From positions 1-64,000 of the forward strand of contig NZ_AOFT01000006.1 in assembly GCF_000348905.1 (NCBI RefSeq): DNA of 64,000 bases. The letters are read 5' to 3'. Source of the DNA: Bhargavaea cecembensis DSE10. GTDB taxonomy: Bacteria > Bacillota > Bacilli > Bacillales_A > Planococcaceae. The notes below the pieces were generated by a model. The model searched no databases and was not told where the DNA came from. It saw only the letters and a program-made list of their open reading frames with translations. Positions 1 to 7,114 of the stretch are shown here, one piece after another. The position numbers and the translations under genes were made by a program. Position 1 is the first letter of the stretch; every line of letters starts with the position of its first letter.

Positions 1-2
1 AA

Positions 3-107
3 ATCTCGTCATTCAGCTGCTAAGTTTCGTCATTCGCGTCCGGGAGAGGTTGAATGACGAAACTGCGACCTCGAATGACGAGATTAAAGCCCCGAATGAC
101 GAAACCA
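3..107. repeat. Degenerate short-repeat array, family 1 (TTCGTCATTC / GAATGACGAAA)
   Basis: Two copies of the core TCGTCATTC (about 6-14 and 27-35) are followed by three copies in the opposite orientation, GAATGACGA (52-60, 74-82, 95-103). Copies are about 21-22 nt apart and the two halves could fold back on each other. The array lies just behind the 3' end and terminator of the met operon. The same core recurs at 5361, 12242-12378 and, more degenerate, at 29345-29435. Confidence 0.7.
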
Positions 108-121
108 CTCAAATCGAAAAT

Positions 122-155
122 CCCCCGCCACGGCCAAAGCCATAGCGGGGGATCT
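122..155 (-). terminator. Intrinsic terminator of the met operon
   Basis: On the minus strand CCCCCGC pairs with GCGGGGG around a 16-nt loop and is followed by ATTTTCG. It lies 12 nt beyond the stop codon of the last gene of the operon. Confidence 0.75.
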
Positions 156-166
156 CATCAACCTAA

Positions 167-1369
167 TTATTCACCTTTAGCCGCAAGCGCCCGCTCAAAC
201 TCAACTTGAATCTTGTTAAGCAGCAGTTCTTCCGTAAGCAGGCGGTAGCCCGCAGCGGCAAGGGCTTTGGCGCCGCGGATAAGGGCTTCATCGCCGACTG
301 GGGAGGCGGCGGCTTCGCGGAACTCGTTGGTGTGTCCGATCAGGTCGTCCGGCCCGATCTTGATGTGCGGGTGGGCTGTCGGGACGGCGTAGCTGATGTT
401 GCCGGCGTCGGTGGAGCCTTTGCCGGAACGCTTTTCGTCGACGACGTGTTCACCGACCGCAGACAGTTCCTGGCCGATCGTTTCGTCGAGGACACGGTTC
501 AGGACAAAGTCACGGACTTCGTTCTGGAACCGTTCGATCTTGACTGTGGCGCCGGTCGCAAGGGCTGCGCCTTCCGCGACGGCGCGGACTTTTGCGGAGA
601 CTTCCTCGGTCCGTGCCCAGGTTTCCGCACGGATAAAGAAGCGGGCGGAGGCATAGTCCGGAATGATATTCGGAGCATCGCCGCCGTGCGTGATGATGCC
701 GTGGATCCGGACATCTTTCGGCAGCTGCTGGCGAAGTGCGTTGATGCCGTTGAACAGGCCGATGACGGCGTCCAGCGCATTGATGCCTTTTTCCGGGGAA
801 CCGGAAGCATGCGCGGAGCGGCCGTAGAAGTGGAAATCAAGCGGGTCGACGGCAAGCGTCTCTCCGGTCGGGGATGTCTTGGCGCCCGGGTGGATCATCA
901 TGGCGACATCGACATCCTCCAGGAACCCGTGACGGACAAAGCTTCCTTTTGCACTGCCGTTCGGGCCGCCTTCTTCGGCCGGGGTGCCCAATACGACCAC
1001 CCGTCCGCCGGTTTCATCCAAACGCTCTCCGAGGGCAATTCCTGCTGCGACACTCATCGTCCCGATGATATTGTGTCCGCAGGCGTGGCCAAGTCCCGGG
1101 AGTGCATCGTATTCCGCCAGATAAGCGACAGTCGGGCCTTCTTTGCCGCTGTCCTTCACGGCATGGAACGCCGTTTCGTGCCCGGCGACATTCCGCTTAA
1201 CCGTGAATCCGGCTTCCTCAAGCAGTGCGGATAGCCGGCCGCTTGCGTAGATTTCCTCATTCCCGATCTCGGGACGGGCATGGATATCATGGCTTACACC
1301 AATATAGCGCTCGCGGTTCTCTTCGATCGTTTCCCAAATCTTCCCTCTCGCATCCTGTGCAACGGTCAT
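167..1369 (-). CDS. M20 family metallo-amidohydrolase (peptidase M20D-like)
   Basis: Predicted cytosolic zinc or manganese amidohydrolase of about 400 residues, the normal length for M20D aminoacylase/carboxypeptidase-like enzymes. Metal-site motifs are visible: EYDALPGLGHACGHN near residues 90-105, a Glu-Glu pair in GTPAEEGG near 138, and His in MMIHPG near 165 (counted from an upstream GTG). I place the start at the ATG at 1369 because GGAGGG lies 7 nt upstream; a GTG at 1384 is the alternative. It is the last gene of the SAM-riboswitch met operon, 21 nt behind the second metQ. By position it may release methionine or another sulfur amino acid from an N-acyl or peptide-like precursor imported by the transporter; the substrate cannot be read from sequence. 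Confidence 0.85.
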   Translation of the reverse strand: MTVAQDARGKIWETIEENRERYIGVSHDIHARPEIGNEEIYASGRLSALLEEAGFTVKRNVAGHETAFHAVKDSGKEGPTVAYLAEYDALPGLGHACGHNIIGTMSVAAGIALGERLDETGGRVVVLGTPAEEGGPNGSAKGSFVRHGFLEDVDVAMMIHPGAKTSPTGETLAVDPLDFHFYGRSAHASGSPEKGINALDAVIGLFNGINALRQQLPKDVRIHGIITHGGDAPNIIPDYASARFFIRAETWARTEEVSAKVRAVAEGAALATGATVKIERFQNEVRDFVLNRVLDETIGQELSAVGEHVVDEKRSGKGSTDAGNISYAVPTAHPHIKIGPDDLIGHTNEFREAAASPVGDEALIRGAKALAAAGYRLLTEELLLNKIQVEFERALAAKGE

Positions 1370-1390
1370 TCCGGATCCCTCCACATCAAA

Positions 1391-2257
1391 TTACTTTTTC
1401 AGTTCTACAAATGCCTTGTCCAGCTCTTCCTGGCTGAGTTCGACGAGGATCGATCCATCGTTCGTGTCTTCCTTGACGGCCTCGGCGATGTCTTCTTCCT
1501 GGTAAAGCTCGGCGATGCGCTTGTACGTTTCGTTTTCTTTGTCCTCACCGCGTGCCGCGATGATGTTGACGTAAGGGTGGACGTTCTCGTCGGTTTCATC
1601 TTCCACGAAGATCGCATCTTCCTTAGGAGAGAAGCCGGCCTGTCCGGCCACACCGTTGTTGATGACCGAAGCGGCGACGTCAGGCAGGACGCGCGGTGTC
1701 TGCTGGGCGGTCATCGGAAGGATCTCAAGGTTCAGCTTGTTTTCCGCGATCTTGGACGGGTCACCGAACATGCCGAAATCGTCTGCAAGCGTGATGAGTC
1801 CGGCGCTTTCAAGAAGAAGAAGTGCGCGTGCCTGGTTGGACGGATCGTCCGGAATGGCGATCTTGTCGCCTTCCTTCAGCTCAGAAACGTCGGAGATCTT
1901 CTCGGAATAGAGGCCCATCGGCGCGAACATCGTGGAGCCGATCGGGATGATGTCATTTCCGCTTTCAGTCACATACTGTCCGAGGAACGCAATGTGCTGG
2001 AAGGCGTTCAGGTCGATGTCCCCCTGGGCAAGGGCGTTGTTCGGAAGCGTGTAGTCGGCGAACTCGATCAGCTCGATTTCGATACCTTCTTTTGCTGCCT
2101 TTTCCTGCAGGATCGGCCATTGTGCGCCGTCCGCGCCATTGACGCCGATCTTCACTTTGACGGTCTCGCCGCCGCTTTCTTCAGAACTTCCGCTTCCGCA
2201 TGCCGAAAGGGCGAGGGAAGCAATGAGGGCAATTGCCAGAATCCAGATTTTCTTCAT
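1391..2257 (-). CDS. Second MetQ-like methionine-binding lipoprotein
   Basis: Substrate-binding lipoprotein of the MetQ/NlpA family, 288 residues. A hydrophobic signal peptide ends in the lipobox LSAC (Cys about residue 20), so the protein should be lipid-anchored on the outer face of the membrane. The mature part has the family pattern GVNGADGAQWPILQEKA, followed by the FADYTLPNNALAQGDIDLNAFQH region found in MetQ proteins. It is closely similar to the adjacent upstream copy (2275-3144) over its whole length, which points to tandem duplication. It follows that gene by 17 nt in the same operon. The duplicate may widen ligand range, for example to D-methionine or methionine sulfoxide; that is inference. 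Confidence 0.88.
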   Translation of the reverse strand: MKKIWILAIALIASLALSACGSGSSEESGGETVKVKIGVNGADGAQWPILQEKAAKEGIEIELIEFADYTLPNNALAQGDIDLNAFQHIAFLGQYVTESGNDIIPIGSTMFAPMGLYSEKISDVSELKEGDKIAIPDDPSNQARALLLLESAGLITLADDFGMFGDPSKIAENKLNLEILPMTAQQTPRVLPDVAASVINNGVAGQAGFSPKEDAIFVEDETDENVHPYVNIIAARGEDKENETYKRIAELYQEEDIAEAVKEDTNDGSILVELSQEELDKAFVELKK

Positions 2258-2274
2258 GATGAGGCTCCTTTAAA

Positions 2275-3144
2275 TTAATAGTTCTTTAATTCTTCGTACG
2301 TTTGATCAAGTTCTTCTTGGCTGAGGTCAATCAGGAATGAGCCGCCGTTCGTGTCTGCTTTAACCGCCTCGGCAATGTCTTCTTCCTGGTAAAGCTCGGC
2401 GATGCGCTGATACGCTTCATTGTCTTTGTCTTCGGCGCGTGCCGCGATGGTATTGATATAAGGACGGATGTTTTCATCATTTTCATCTTCAATGAAGATC
2501 GAGTCTTCAACAGGGGAGAGACCGGCCTGTCCGGCAATGCCGTTGTTGATGACAGAGGCAGCGACATCCGGAAGGGCGCGCGGTGTCTGCTGTGGGGTCA
2601 TCGGGATGATTTCAAGGTCCAGTTTGTTTTCTGTGATCTTCGTCGGGTCATCGAACAGTCCGAAGTCTTCGGAAAGGGTCAGAAGCCCTGCGCTTTCAAG
2701 GAGGCGAAGCGCGCGTGCCTGGCTGACTGCATCATCCGGAATGGCAATCTTGTCGCCTTTTTTCAGTTCGGAGACGTCCTTGATCTTATCGGAGAACAGG
2801 CCCATCGGCGCGAACATCGTGGAACCGACCGGAACAAGCTCATTGCCGCTTTCCTTGGAATACTGGGCAAGGAAGGCAATCGTCTGGAAGGCGTTCAGTT
2901 CGATGTCACCCTGTGCGAGGGCGTTGTTCGGCAACGTGTAATCCGCGAACTCAACCAGTTCGATTTCAATGCCTTCTTTAGCAGCTTTTTCTTTGAGGAT
3001 CGGCCACTGTGCGCCGTCCGCACCGTTTACGCCGATCCGTACTTTGACAGTTTCGCCGTCCGCATTTTCTCCGCTTGCCCCGCCGCATGCCGCGAGGGTA
3101 AGGGAAGCGATCAGGGCGATCGCCAGAATCCAGAACTTTTTCAT
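2275..3144 (-). CDS. metQ: MetQ methionine-binding lipoprotein
   Basis: D/L-methionine-binding lipoprotein of the MetNIQ ABC importer, 289 residues. The reading frame is open further upstream, but the ATG at 3144 begins a clean lipoprotein signal (MKKFWILAIALIASLTLAAC) and has a GGAG-type ribosome site just before it (AAAGGAGAAACC on the minus strand). Mature motifs match the second copy downstream: GVNGADGAQWPIL, then FADYTLPNNALAQGDIELNAFQT. It lies 53 nt behind metI. Expression should follow the SAM riboswitch at 4950-5075. Confidence 0.92.
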   Translation of the reverse strand: MKKFWILAIALIASLTLAACGGASGENADGETVKVRIGVNGADGAQWPILKEKAAKEGIEIELVEFADYTLPNNALAQGDIELNAFQTIAFLAQYSKESGNELVPVGSTMFAPMGLFSDKIKDVSELKKGDKIAIPDDAVSQARALRLLESAGLLTLSEDFGLFDDPTKITENKLDLEIIPMTPQQTPRALPDVAASVINNGIAGQAGLSPVEDSIFIEDENDENIRPYINTIAARAEDKDNEAYQRIAELYQEEDIAEAVKADTNGGSFLIDLSQEELDQTYEELKNY

Positions 3145-3197
3145 AGAGGTTTCTCCTTTTGTTAGGGGATTAGTTTCCAGCAAATCGCAAGCGCCGG

Positions 3198-3860
3198 TCA
3201 GCGGCGCATGATTTTTCTTGAGAGCGTGTTCCCGAGCCACTGAGCCAACTGCACGAGGACGATCAGGATCAGCACGGTGACGATCATGACGCTCGCGTCA
3301 AAGCGCTGGTAGCCGTAGGTCATCGCGATATGGCCAAGGCCCCCGCCGCCGACGGTTCCGGCAACTGCCGAGAAGTCGATCAGGGTGACCGTGACGAATG
3401 TCAGGCCGAGAACGAGCGGTCCGAGCGCTTCCGGGATCAGGACCGTGAAGATGATCCGGAGCGGGCTCGCGCCCATTGCCTGGGCGGCTTCGATCACACC
3501 CGGGTCGATGCTGACGAGGTTGTTCTCGACAACACGGGCGATTGTGAAGCTTGCAACAATCGTCATCGGAAAGATGGCGGCCGCAGTTCCGATCGTCGTG
3601 CCGACCACAAGCCGCGTCAGCTGCGAGATGGCAACGAGGAAGATGATGAACGGCACCGGGCGGATGATGTTGATGACAATATTTAATAGGTTAAAGACGA
3701 ACTTGTTCTCCAGAATATTGTTCTGGCGGGTCACAAACAGCAGGAGCCCCATGATGATGCCGAGGATCGATCCGAAGATGAGCGTGGCGATGACCATCGT
3801 GATCGTCTGGCCGGTCGCTTCGATAATGCGGGGCCAGAAGGTTGTCCAATCAACGTTCAA
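3198..3860 (-). CDS. metI: MetI methionine ABC transporter permease
   Basis: Inner-membrane permease of the MetNIQ importer, 220 residues, with about five hydrophobic segments. The EAA-type cytoplasmic loop that docks to the ATPase is visible (EAAQAMGASPLRIIFTVLIPEA, about residues 124-145). The start is TTG at 3860, eight or nine nt behind GAGGAGG. Its first 11 nt overlap the end of metN, indicating translational coupling. The neighbours on both sides are the cognate ATPase and binding proteins, which makes methionine the expected substrate. Confidence 0.93.
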   Translation of the reverse strand: MNVDWTTFWPRIIEATGQTITMVIATLIFGSILGIIMGLLLFVTRQNNILENKFVFNLLNIVINIIRPVPFIIFLVAISQLTRLVVGTTIGTAAAIFPMTIVASFTIARVVENNLVSIDPGVIEAAQAMGASPLRIIFTVLIPEALGPLVLGLTFVTVTLIDFSAVAGTVGGGGLGHIAMTYGYQRFDASVMIVTVLILIVLVQLAQWLGNTLSRKIMRR

Positions 3861-4875
3861 TTTCCTGCACCTCCTCGATGTCAGTCAGTGTTGCAATTTC
3901 CCTGATGGCGGCTTCGACGGCCGCCGGGTCGCCGAGGAACGAGACAATCAGATTGCCGAACAGCCGCTCCTCAAGCTCCCGGACGGAGCCGTACACAATG
4001 TTGAACGTAATCCCGTGTTTTGCAGTCACAGTTGATAACACCGGTTCGTTTGCAACCGGTCCCTTGAACTTGAGCCGGTACAGACTGCCGCCGCCGGATT
4101 CCCTCCATTCGGCAAGGACATTCGGGGAAGGGAGGTCCTGCTGAACGGAATGGATGAACCGCTTGGTCGTCGTGTGCTGCGGATCCGTGAACACTTCGAA
4201 CACGCCGCCGGACTCAATCACTTCACCGTTCTCCATGACCGCGACCTTCGTGCAGACCGACTGGATGACTTCCATTTCGTGGGTGATCAGGAGGATGGTG
4301 ATTCCGAACTCCCGGTTGACCTGCTTAAGGAGACGGAGCACATCGGCTGTCGTATCCGGGTCAAGTGCGGAAGTCGCCTCATCGCAGATCAGGATGTCCG
4401 GGTTGGTCGCGAGCGCACGCGCGATCCCCACGCGCTGTTTTTGCCCGCCCGACAGCTGATCCGGATAATCCTTCGCCTTGTCGGCCAGGCCGACGAATCG
4501 GAGAAGCTCTTCGACGCGGGTGTTGATCTCGTGCTTCGGAGTGCCGGCGAGTTTCAGCGGATACGCAATGTTTCCGGCAACCGTCCGGGAATTGAACAGG
4601 TTGAAGTTCTGGAAGATCATCCCGATGTTCCGGCGCTGTTTCCTGAGCTCCTTGGCGGAGAGTGACGTGACGTCCACGCCCTGTATTTCGATCGAGCCCT
4701 CACTCGGGCGCTCCAGCAGGTTCACCAGCCGCAACAGCGTACTTTTCCCGGCGCCGCTAAAGCCGATGATTCCGTAGATGTCGCCCTGCTCAACTTTCAG
4801 CGACACATCCTTTACTGCGTGAACCTCACGCTTTCCAAGCCGGAATGTCTTGGAGACTTGTTTAAATTCAATCAT
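3850..4875 (-). CDS. metN: MetN methionine ABC transporter ATPase
   Basis: ATPase of the methionine importer, 341 residues. Walker A is GFSGAGKST (residues 38-46), the signature is LSGGQKQR near 141, and Walker B is ILICDEATSALD. The roughly 75 C-terminal residues form the NIL/ACT-like domain that binds methionine and causes trans-inhibition in MetN proteins, so both feedback on transport and SAM control of transcription are expected. The ATG at 4875 lies 9 nt behind AGGAGGT. It is the first gene of the operon and sits directly below the riboswitch terminator. Confidence 0.95.
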   Translation of the reverse strand: MIEFKQVSKTFRLGKREVHAVKDVSLKVEQGDIYGIIGFSGAGKSTLLRLVNLLERPSEGSIEIQGVDVTSLSAKELRKQRRNIGMIFQNFNLFNSRTVAGNIAYPLKLAGTPKHEINTRVEELLRFVGLADKAKDYPDQLSGGQKQRVGIARALATNPDILICDEATSALDPDTTADVLRLLKQVNREFGITILLITHEMEVIQSVCTKVAVMENGEVIESGGVFEVFTDPQHTTTKRFIHSVQQDLPSPNVLAEWRESGGGSLYRLKFKGPVANEPVLSTVTAKHGITFNIVYGSVRELEERLFGNLIVSFLGDPAAVEAAIREIATLTDIEEVQEIER

Positions 4876-4901
4876 CCGGCGTACCTCCTGTTGTCAGAAA
4901 T

Positions 4902-4939
4902 GAAAAAATCCTCTTGATCTCATAAAGAGAAAAAGAGGA
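4902..4939 (-). terminator. SAM riboswitch expression-platform terminator
   Basis: On the minus strand TCCTCTT pairs with AAGAGGA, with an inner TCTC/GAGA pairing, and is followed by TTTTTT. The 5' arm (TCTTTTTCTC) can instead pair perfectly over 10 bp with GAGAAAAAGA, the 3' strand of aptamer helix P1, giving the anti-terminator. SAM binding should stabilise P1 and allow termination. Confidence 0.88.
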
Positions 4940-4949
4940 CCGTCAAGGC

Positions 4950-5075
4950 CATCTTTTTCTCATCTTCCAGATGGATAGACATCTGCAGGAATTAGCACGG
5001 TGCCGCCAATGGATGGGGTCCGCTGCCGAGACGTCCTAGGGCCTGTCCCTCGGTCTCTCTTGATAAGAAAAGATG
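4950..5075 (-). promoter_or_regulatory. SAM-I (S-box) riboswitch aptamer
   Basis: Read on the minus strand, the S-box core is present in order: CTTATCAAGAGAG, then GAGGGACAGGCCC, the CTCGGCAGCGGACC segment, GGCACCGUGCUAAUUCC and a closing strand AAAAAGATG that pairs with CATCTTTT to form P1. It lies upstream of metN and is followed by a terminator and a competing anti-terminator, so it is an OFF switch for the methionine-uptake operon at high SAM. Confidence 0.95.
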
Positions 5076-5275
5076 TGCATATTTGATTAGTGCAAGAATT
5101 GTAACTAACTTTACTGCGATGCAGAAGGGAAGTCAATGACTTGCAAAAAGTAGTTTTATTCTGATTAATTGTGAATTTAATGGAAGCGTTTGCGATGTGC
5201 TGGGACATATGGAGAGTGGGATTGGAGGTCATTCAAGGGGAAAATAGAAGATTGCAAATTGACTATGGTGAAAAG

Positions 5276-5306
5276 CATAAAAAGCTCCCGGTGCACCGGA
5301 AGCTTT
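5276..5306 (-). terminator. Intrinsic terminator of the ABC-2/LytTR operon
   Basis: On the minus strand AAAGCTTCCGGTGCACCGGGAGCTTTTT forms a compact hairpin with one mismatch and a T run. A second hairpin (GCCCCGGCA/TGCCGGGGC, 5376-5400) lies closer to the stop codon but lacks a T run. Between them is one copy of the family-1 repeat core (GAATGACGAAAT at 5361-5372). Confidence 0.7.
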
Positions 5307-5412
5307 CAGCCTAAAGGATCGCGCATACGTTTTCGTTATTCCCCTCCCAGAGCAAGTGGTGAATGACGAAATCGAGCCCCGGCACCCATCATGCCGGGGC
5401 CCTCAATTTCGA
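5307..5412. other. Intergenic hairpin and single family-1 repeat copy
   Basis: This short gene-free stretch behind the permease holds the GC hairpin at 5376-5400 and one GAATGACGAAA copy. The AT-rich stretch 5080-5275 further on, before the riboswitch, shows no gene; the met promoter must lie there, but I could not fix its boxes. Confidence 0.4.
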
Positions 5413-6117
5413 TCAGTCCATCCGCCGTTTCCGGTAAACAATCACAGTCGCTGCGATGGCCCCCACAGCCCACAGAACGAGGAAGAGGAAAGATTCACCG
5501 ACGGCCGTTCCGCTCTCCAGCCCGACCCAGATTTTCGTGAGCAATTCATTCGGGAGATAATCCAGCACGGTCAAAATCGTTTCGTTTGTAATCATCGACT
5601 TGAACATCGACGACATCCCGAAGATCACCATGACGGGCATGCCGATGATGCTCGTTTCCATGACGGTACGGGACAATAGTCCGAGCAGTGTGCCGATTGC
5701 GAGGAAGAAGATGAGCCCGAGCAGGATGCTCAATGCAAACAGCGGGAGAGAAGGGACATTAAATTCTGCCAGCCAGATGCAGCCGACCACGACAACCAAT
5801 GTCGACACGGCACTCAGCAGGCTTTTGCCGACAAACACTTCGGTCACGCTTGCCGGGGAAAGAAGCAGTCCCCGTAACGTGTTTTTTTCCTTTTCTTCCG
5901 CGACCATTGCGGCCTGGACGAACGCGCCGGCGATTACCAAAGCAAAGACAATCGGGAAAGCGATCATTTCAGCACTGTCAGCGCCGATCCTTCCGAGCCA
6001 TGCGGCGAAGAAGAGGGGCAGGGCCAGTGTGAACAGGACGTACGAGTTGCGCTGCAGGTCTTTCCAGTCTTTCACAAAAATCGCGTTGACGCGTTTCATC
6101 GAAAATGTGGTCATCAT
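5413..6117 (-). CDS. ABC-2 type transporter permease
   Basis: Membrane permease of 234 residues with about six hydrophobic segments and the ABC-2 layout. An N-terminal amphipathic stretch (IFVKDWKDLQRNSYVL) is followed by TM1, then a cytoplasmic loop EEKEKNTLRGLLLSPAS, which is the conserved ABC-2 loop before TM3. The ATG overlaps the ATPase stop as ATGA, so the two are coupled. Together with the ATPase next door it should form an exporter. The cargo is unknown; similar small two-gene exporters handle drugs, peptides or lipids. Confidence 0.85.
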   Translation of the reverse strand: MMTTFSMKRVNAIFVKDWKDLQRNSYVLFTLALPLFFAAWLGRIGADSAEMIAFPIVFALVIAGAFVQAAMVAEEKEKNTLRGLLLSPASVTEVFVGKSLLSAVSTLVVVVGCIWLAEFNVPSLPLFALSILLGLIFFLAIGTLLGLLSRTVMETSIIGMPVMVIFGMSSMFKSMITNETILTVLDYLPNELLTKIWVGLESGTAVGESFLFLVLWAVGAIAATVIVYRKRRMD

Positions 6118-6965
6118 AGGTTCCTCCCGGTCAGTTGTACGAACAGGTCGCCGAGTGTCGGCTCATTCGAGTGGATCGTCAGCAGGCTGCCGCTGGCCAT
6201 GTAGCCGGCGATTACGGCGGCGCCGCTTTCATTCGGTTTAACAGTGACAGTCGTCTTGTCTTTGAGAAGAAGTGAGATGGACGGGCTTCCGGACATCGTC
6301 CGCAGGTTTTGCGGGGTATCAAACAGCTTGATCTCCCCGTCATGCAGGAAGGCGACCCGGTCACAAAGCGCTTCCGCTTCATTCATGTCGTGCGTTGTCA
6401 AAAAGATCGTCGTGCCTTCCCGGTTCAGCTCACGCAGCCCCTCGTGGATATGCTTGGTCGTCGTCGGGTCGAGCGCCGAGGTCGGCTCATCGAGGAACAG
6501 GAGGGCCGGCTTATGAAGGATGGCCCGGGCAAGCGTGACGCGCTGCTTCATTCCCTTGGAAAGCTTTTTGACGGGTGTCCGCTCTTCGCCGAGGAGGCTG
6601 ACCATCTCCAGCACTTCACGGATCCGCTCTTTCCCGACACCGTACAGATCCGCATAAAGTGCCAGGTTGTCCTGTACGGTCAGCCGGTCATACAGCCCGC
6701 TGTTGTCGGTCAGGATGCCGACCTTCTTCATTCGTGCCGGTTCTTTTAATAGGTGGACCGGTTCCCCGAACACCAGGATGTCGCCTGCCGTCGCAGCGAG
6801 CTGGGCGGTCAGGATCTTGATCGTCGTCGTCTTGCCCGATCCGCTCGGTCCGAGAAAACCAATCGTCTCTCCCTTGCGGACATTGAAATCCACATCTTTC
6901 AGTGCGAGTTTGTCTCCGAATGATTTGACGAGGCTGTTGACCTCAATGATGTGCTCCATCATCAT
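6114..6965 (-). CDS. ABC transporter ATPase (exporter type)
   Basis: Active ABC ATPase of 283 residues. Walker A GPSGSGKTT is at about 38-46, signature LSKGMKQRVTLARA near 139, and Walker B LLFLDEPTSALD is followed by the switch histidine in TTHDM. The C-terminal 60 residues lie beyond the ATPase fold, as in other DrrA/CcmA-like exporters. Three ATG codons are stacked at the start (6965, 6962, 6959) behind AAAGGAGCG; the third has the best spacing. It is coupled to the permease by a 4-nt overlap and lies 149 nt behind the LytTR-fusion gene, with a perfect palindrome in that gap. Confidence 0.9.
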   Translation of the reverse strand: MMMEHIIEVNSLVKSFGDKLALKDVDFNVRKGETIGFLGPSGSGKTTTIKILTAQLAATAGDILVFGEPVHLLKEPARMKKVGILTDNSGLYDRLTVQDNLALYADLYGVGKERIREVLEMVSLLGEERTPVKKLSKGMKQRVTLARAILHKPALLFLDEPTSALDPTTTKHIHEGLRELNREGTTIFLTTHDMNEAEALCDRVAFLHDGEIKLFDTPQNLRTMSGSPSISLLLKDKTTVTVKPNESGAAVIAGYMASGSLLTIHSNEPTLGDLFVQLTGRNL

Positions 6966-7086
6966 CGCTCCTTTTCTGCCGTTCGTTTTCTTGACTCCAC
7001 CTTACCGCGCCCCTTTAAAGAACGCAGTAATATCAAGGTGAAAGGAGCTCTCGGCAACGTGAGTGGAGTAATTCGGGGATGAATGG

Positions 7087-7104
7087 AGCGCTAATATTAG
7101 CGCT
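7087..7104. promoter_or_regulatory. Perfect 18-bp palindrome, candidate operator
   Basis: AGCGCTAATATTAGCGCT is fully self-complementary and lies 10 nt behind the stop codon of the LytTR-fusion regulator, upstream of the exporter genes. There is no T run, so it is not a typical terminator. On the minus strand a weak sigma-A-like pair (TTGCCG, 17 nt, GATATT) follows at about 7060-7032. A regulator site for the exporter is plausible. Confidence 0.45.
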
Positions 7105-7114
7105 GACAGATCGG

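Noticed and set aside
206-1234. 342-codon plus-strand frame opposite the M20 gene
   Set aside because: Antisense shadow in GC-rich DNA; the minus-strand frame carries clear M20 motifs and operon context.
1280-2278. 332-codon plus-strand frame opposite metQ2
   Set aside because: Antisense shadow without ribosome site; the opposite strand is a clear lipoprotein gene.
5177-5195. cre-like sequence ATGGAAGCGTTTGCGAT
   Set aside because: Two mismatches at conserved positions and no catabolic gene downstream; the met operon is already controlled by the riboswitch.
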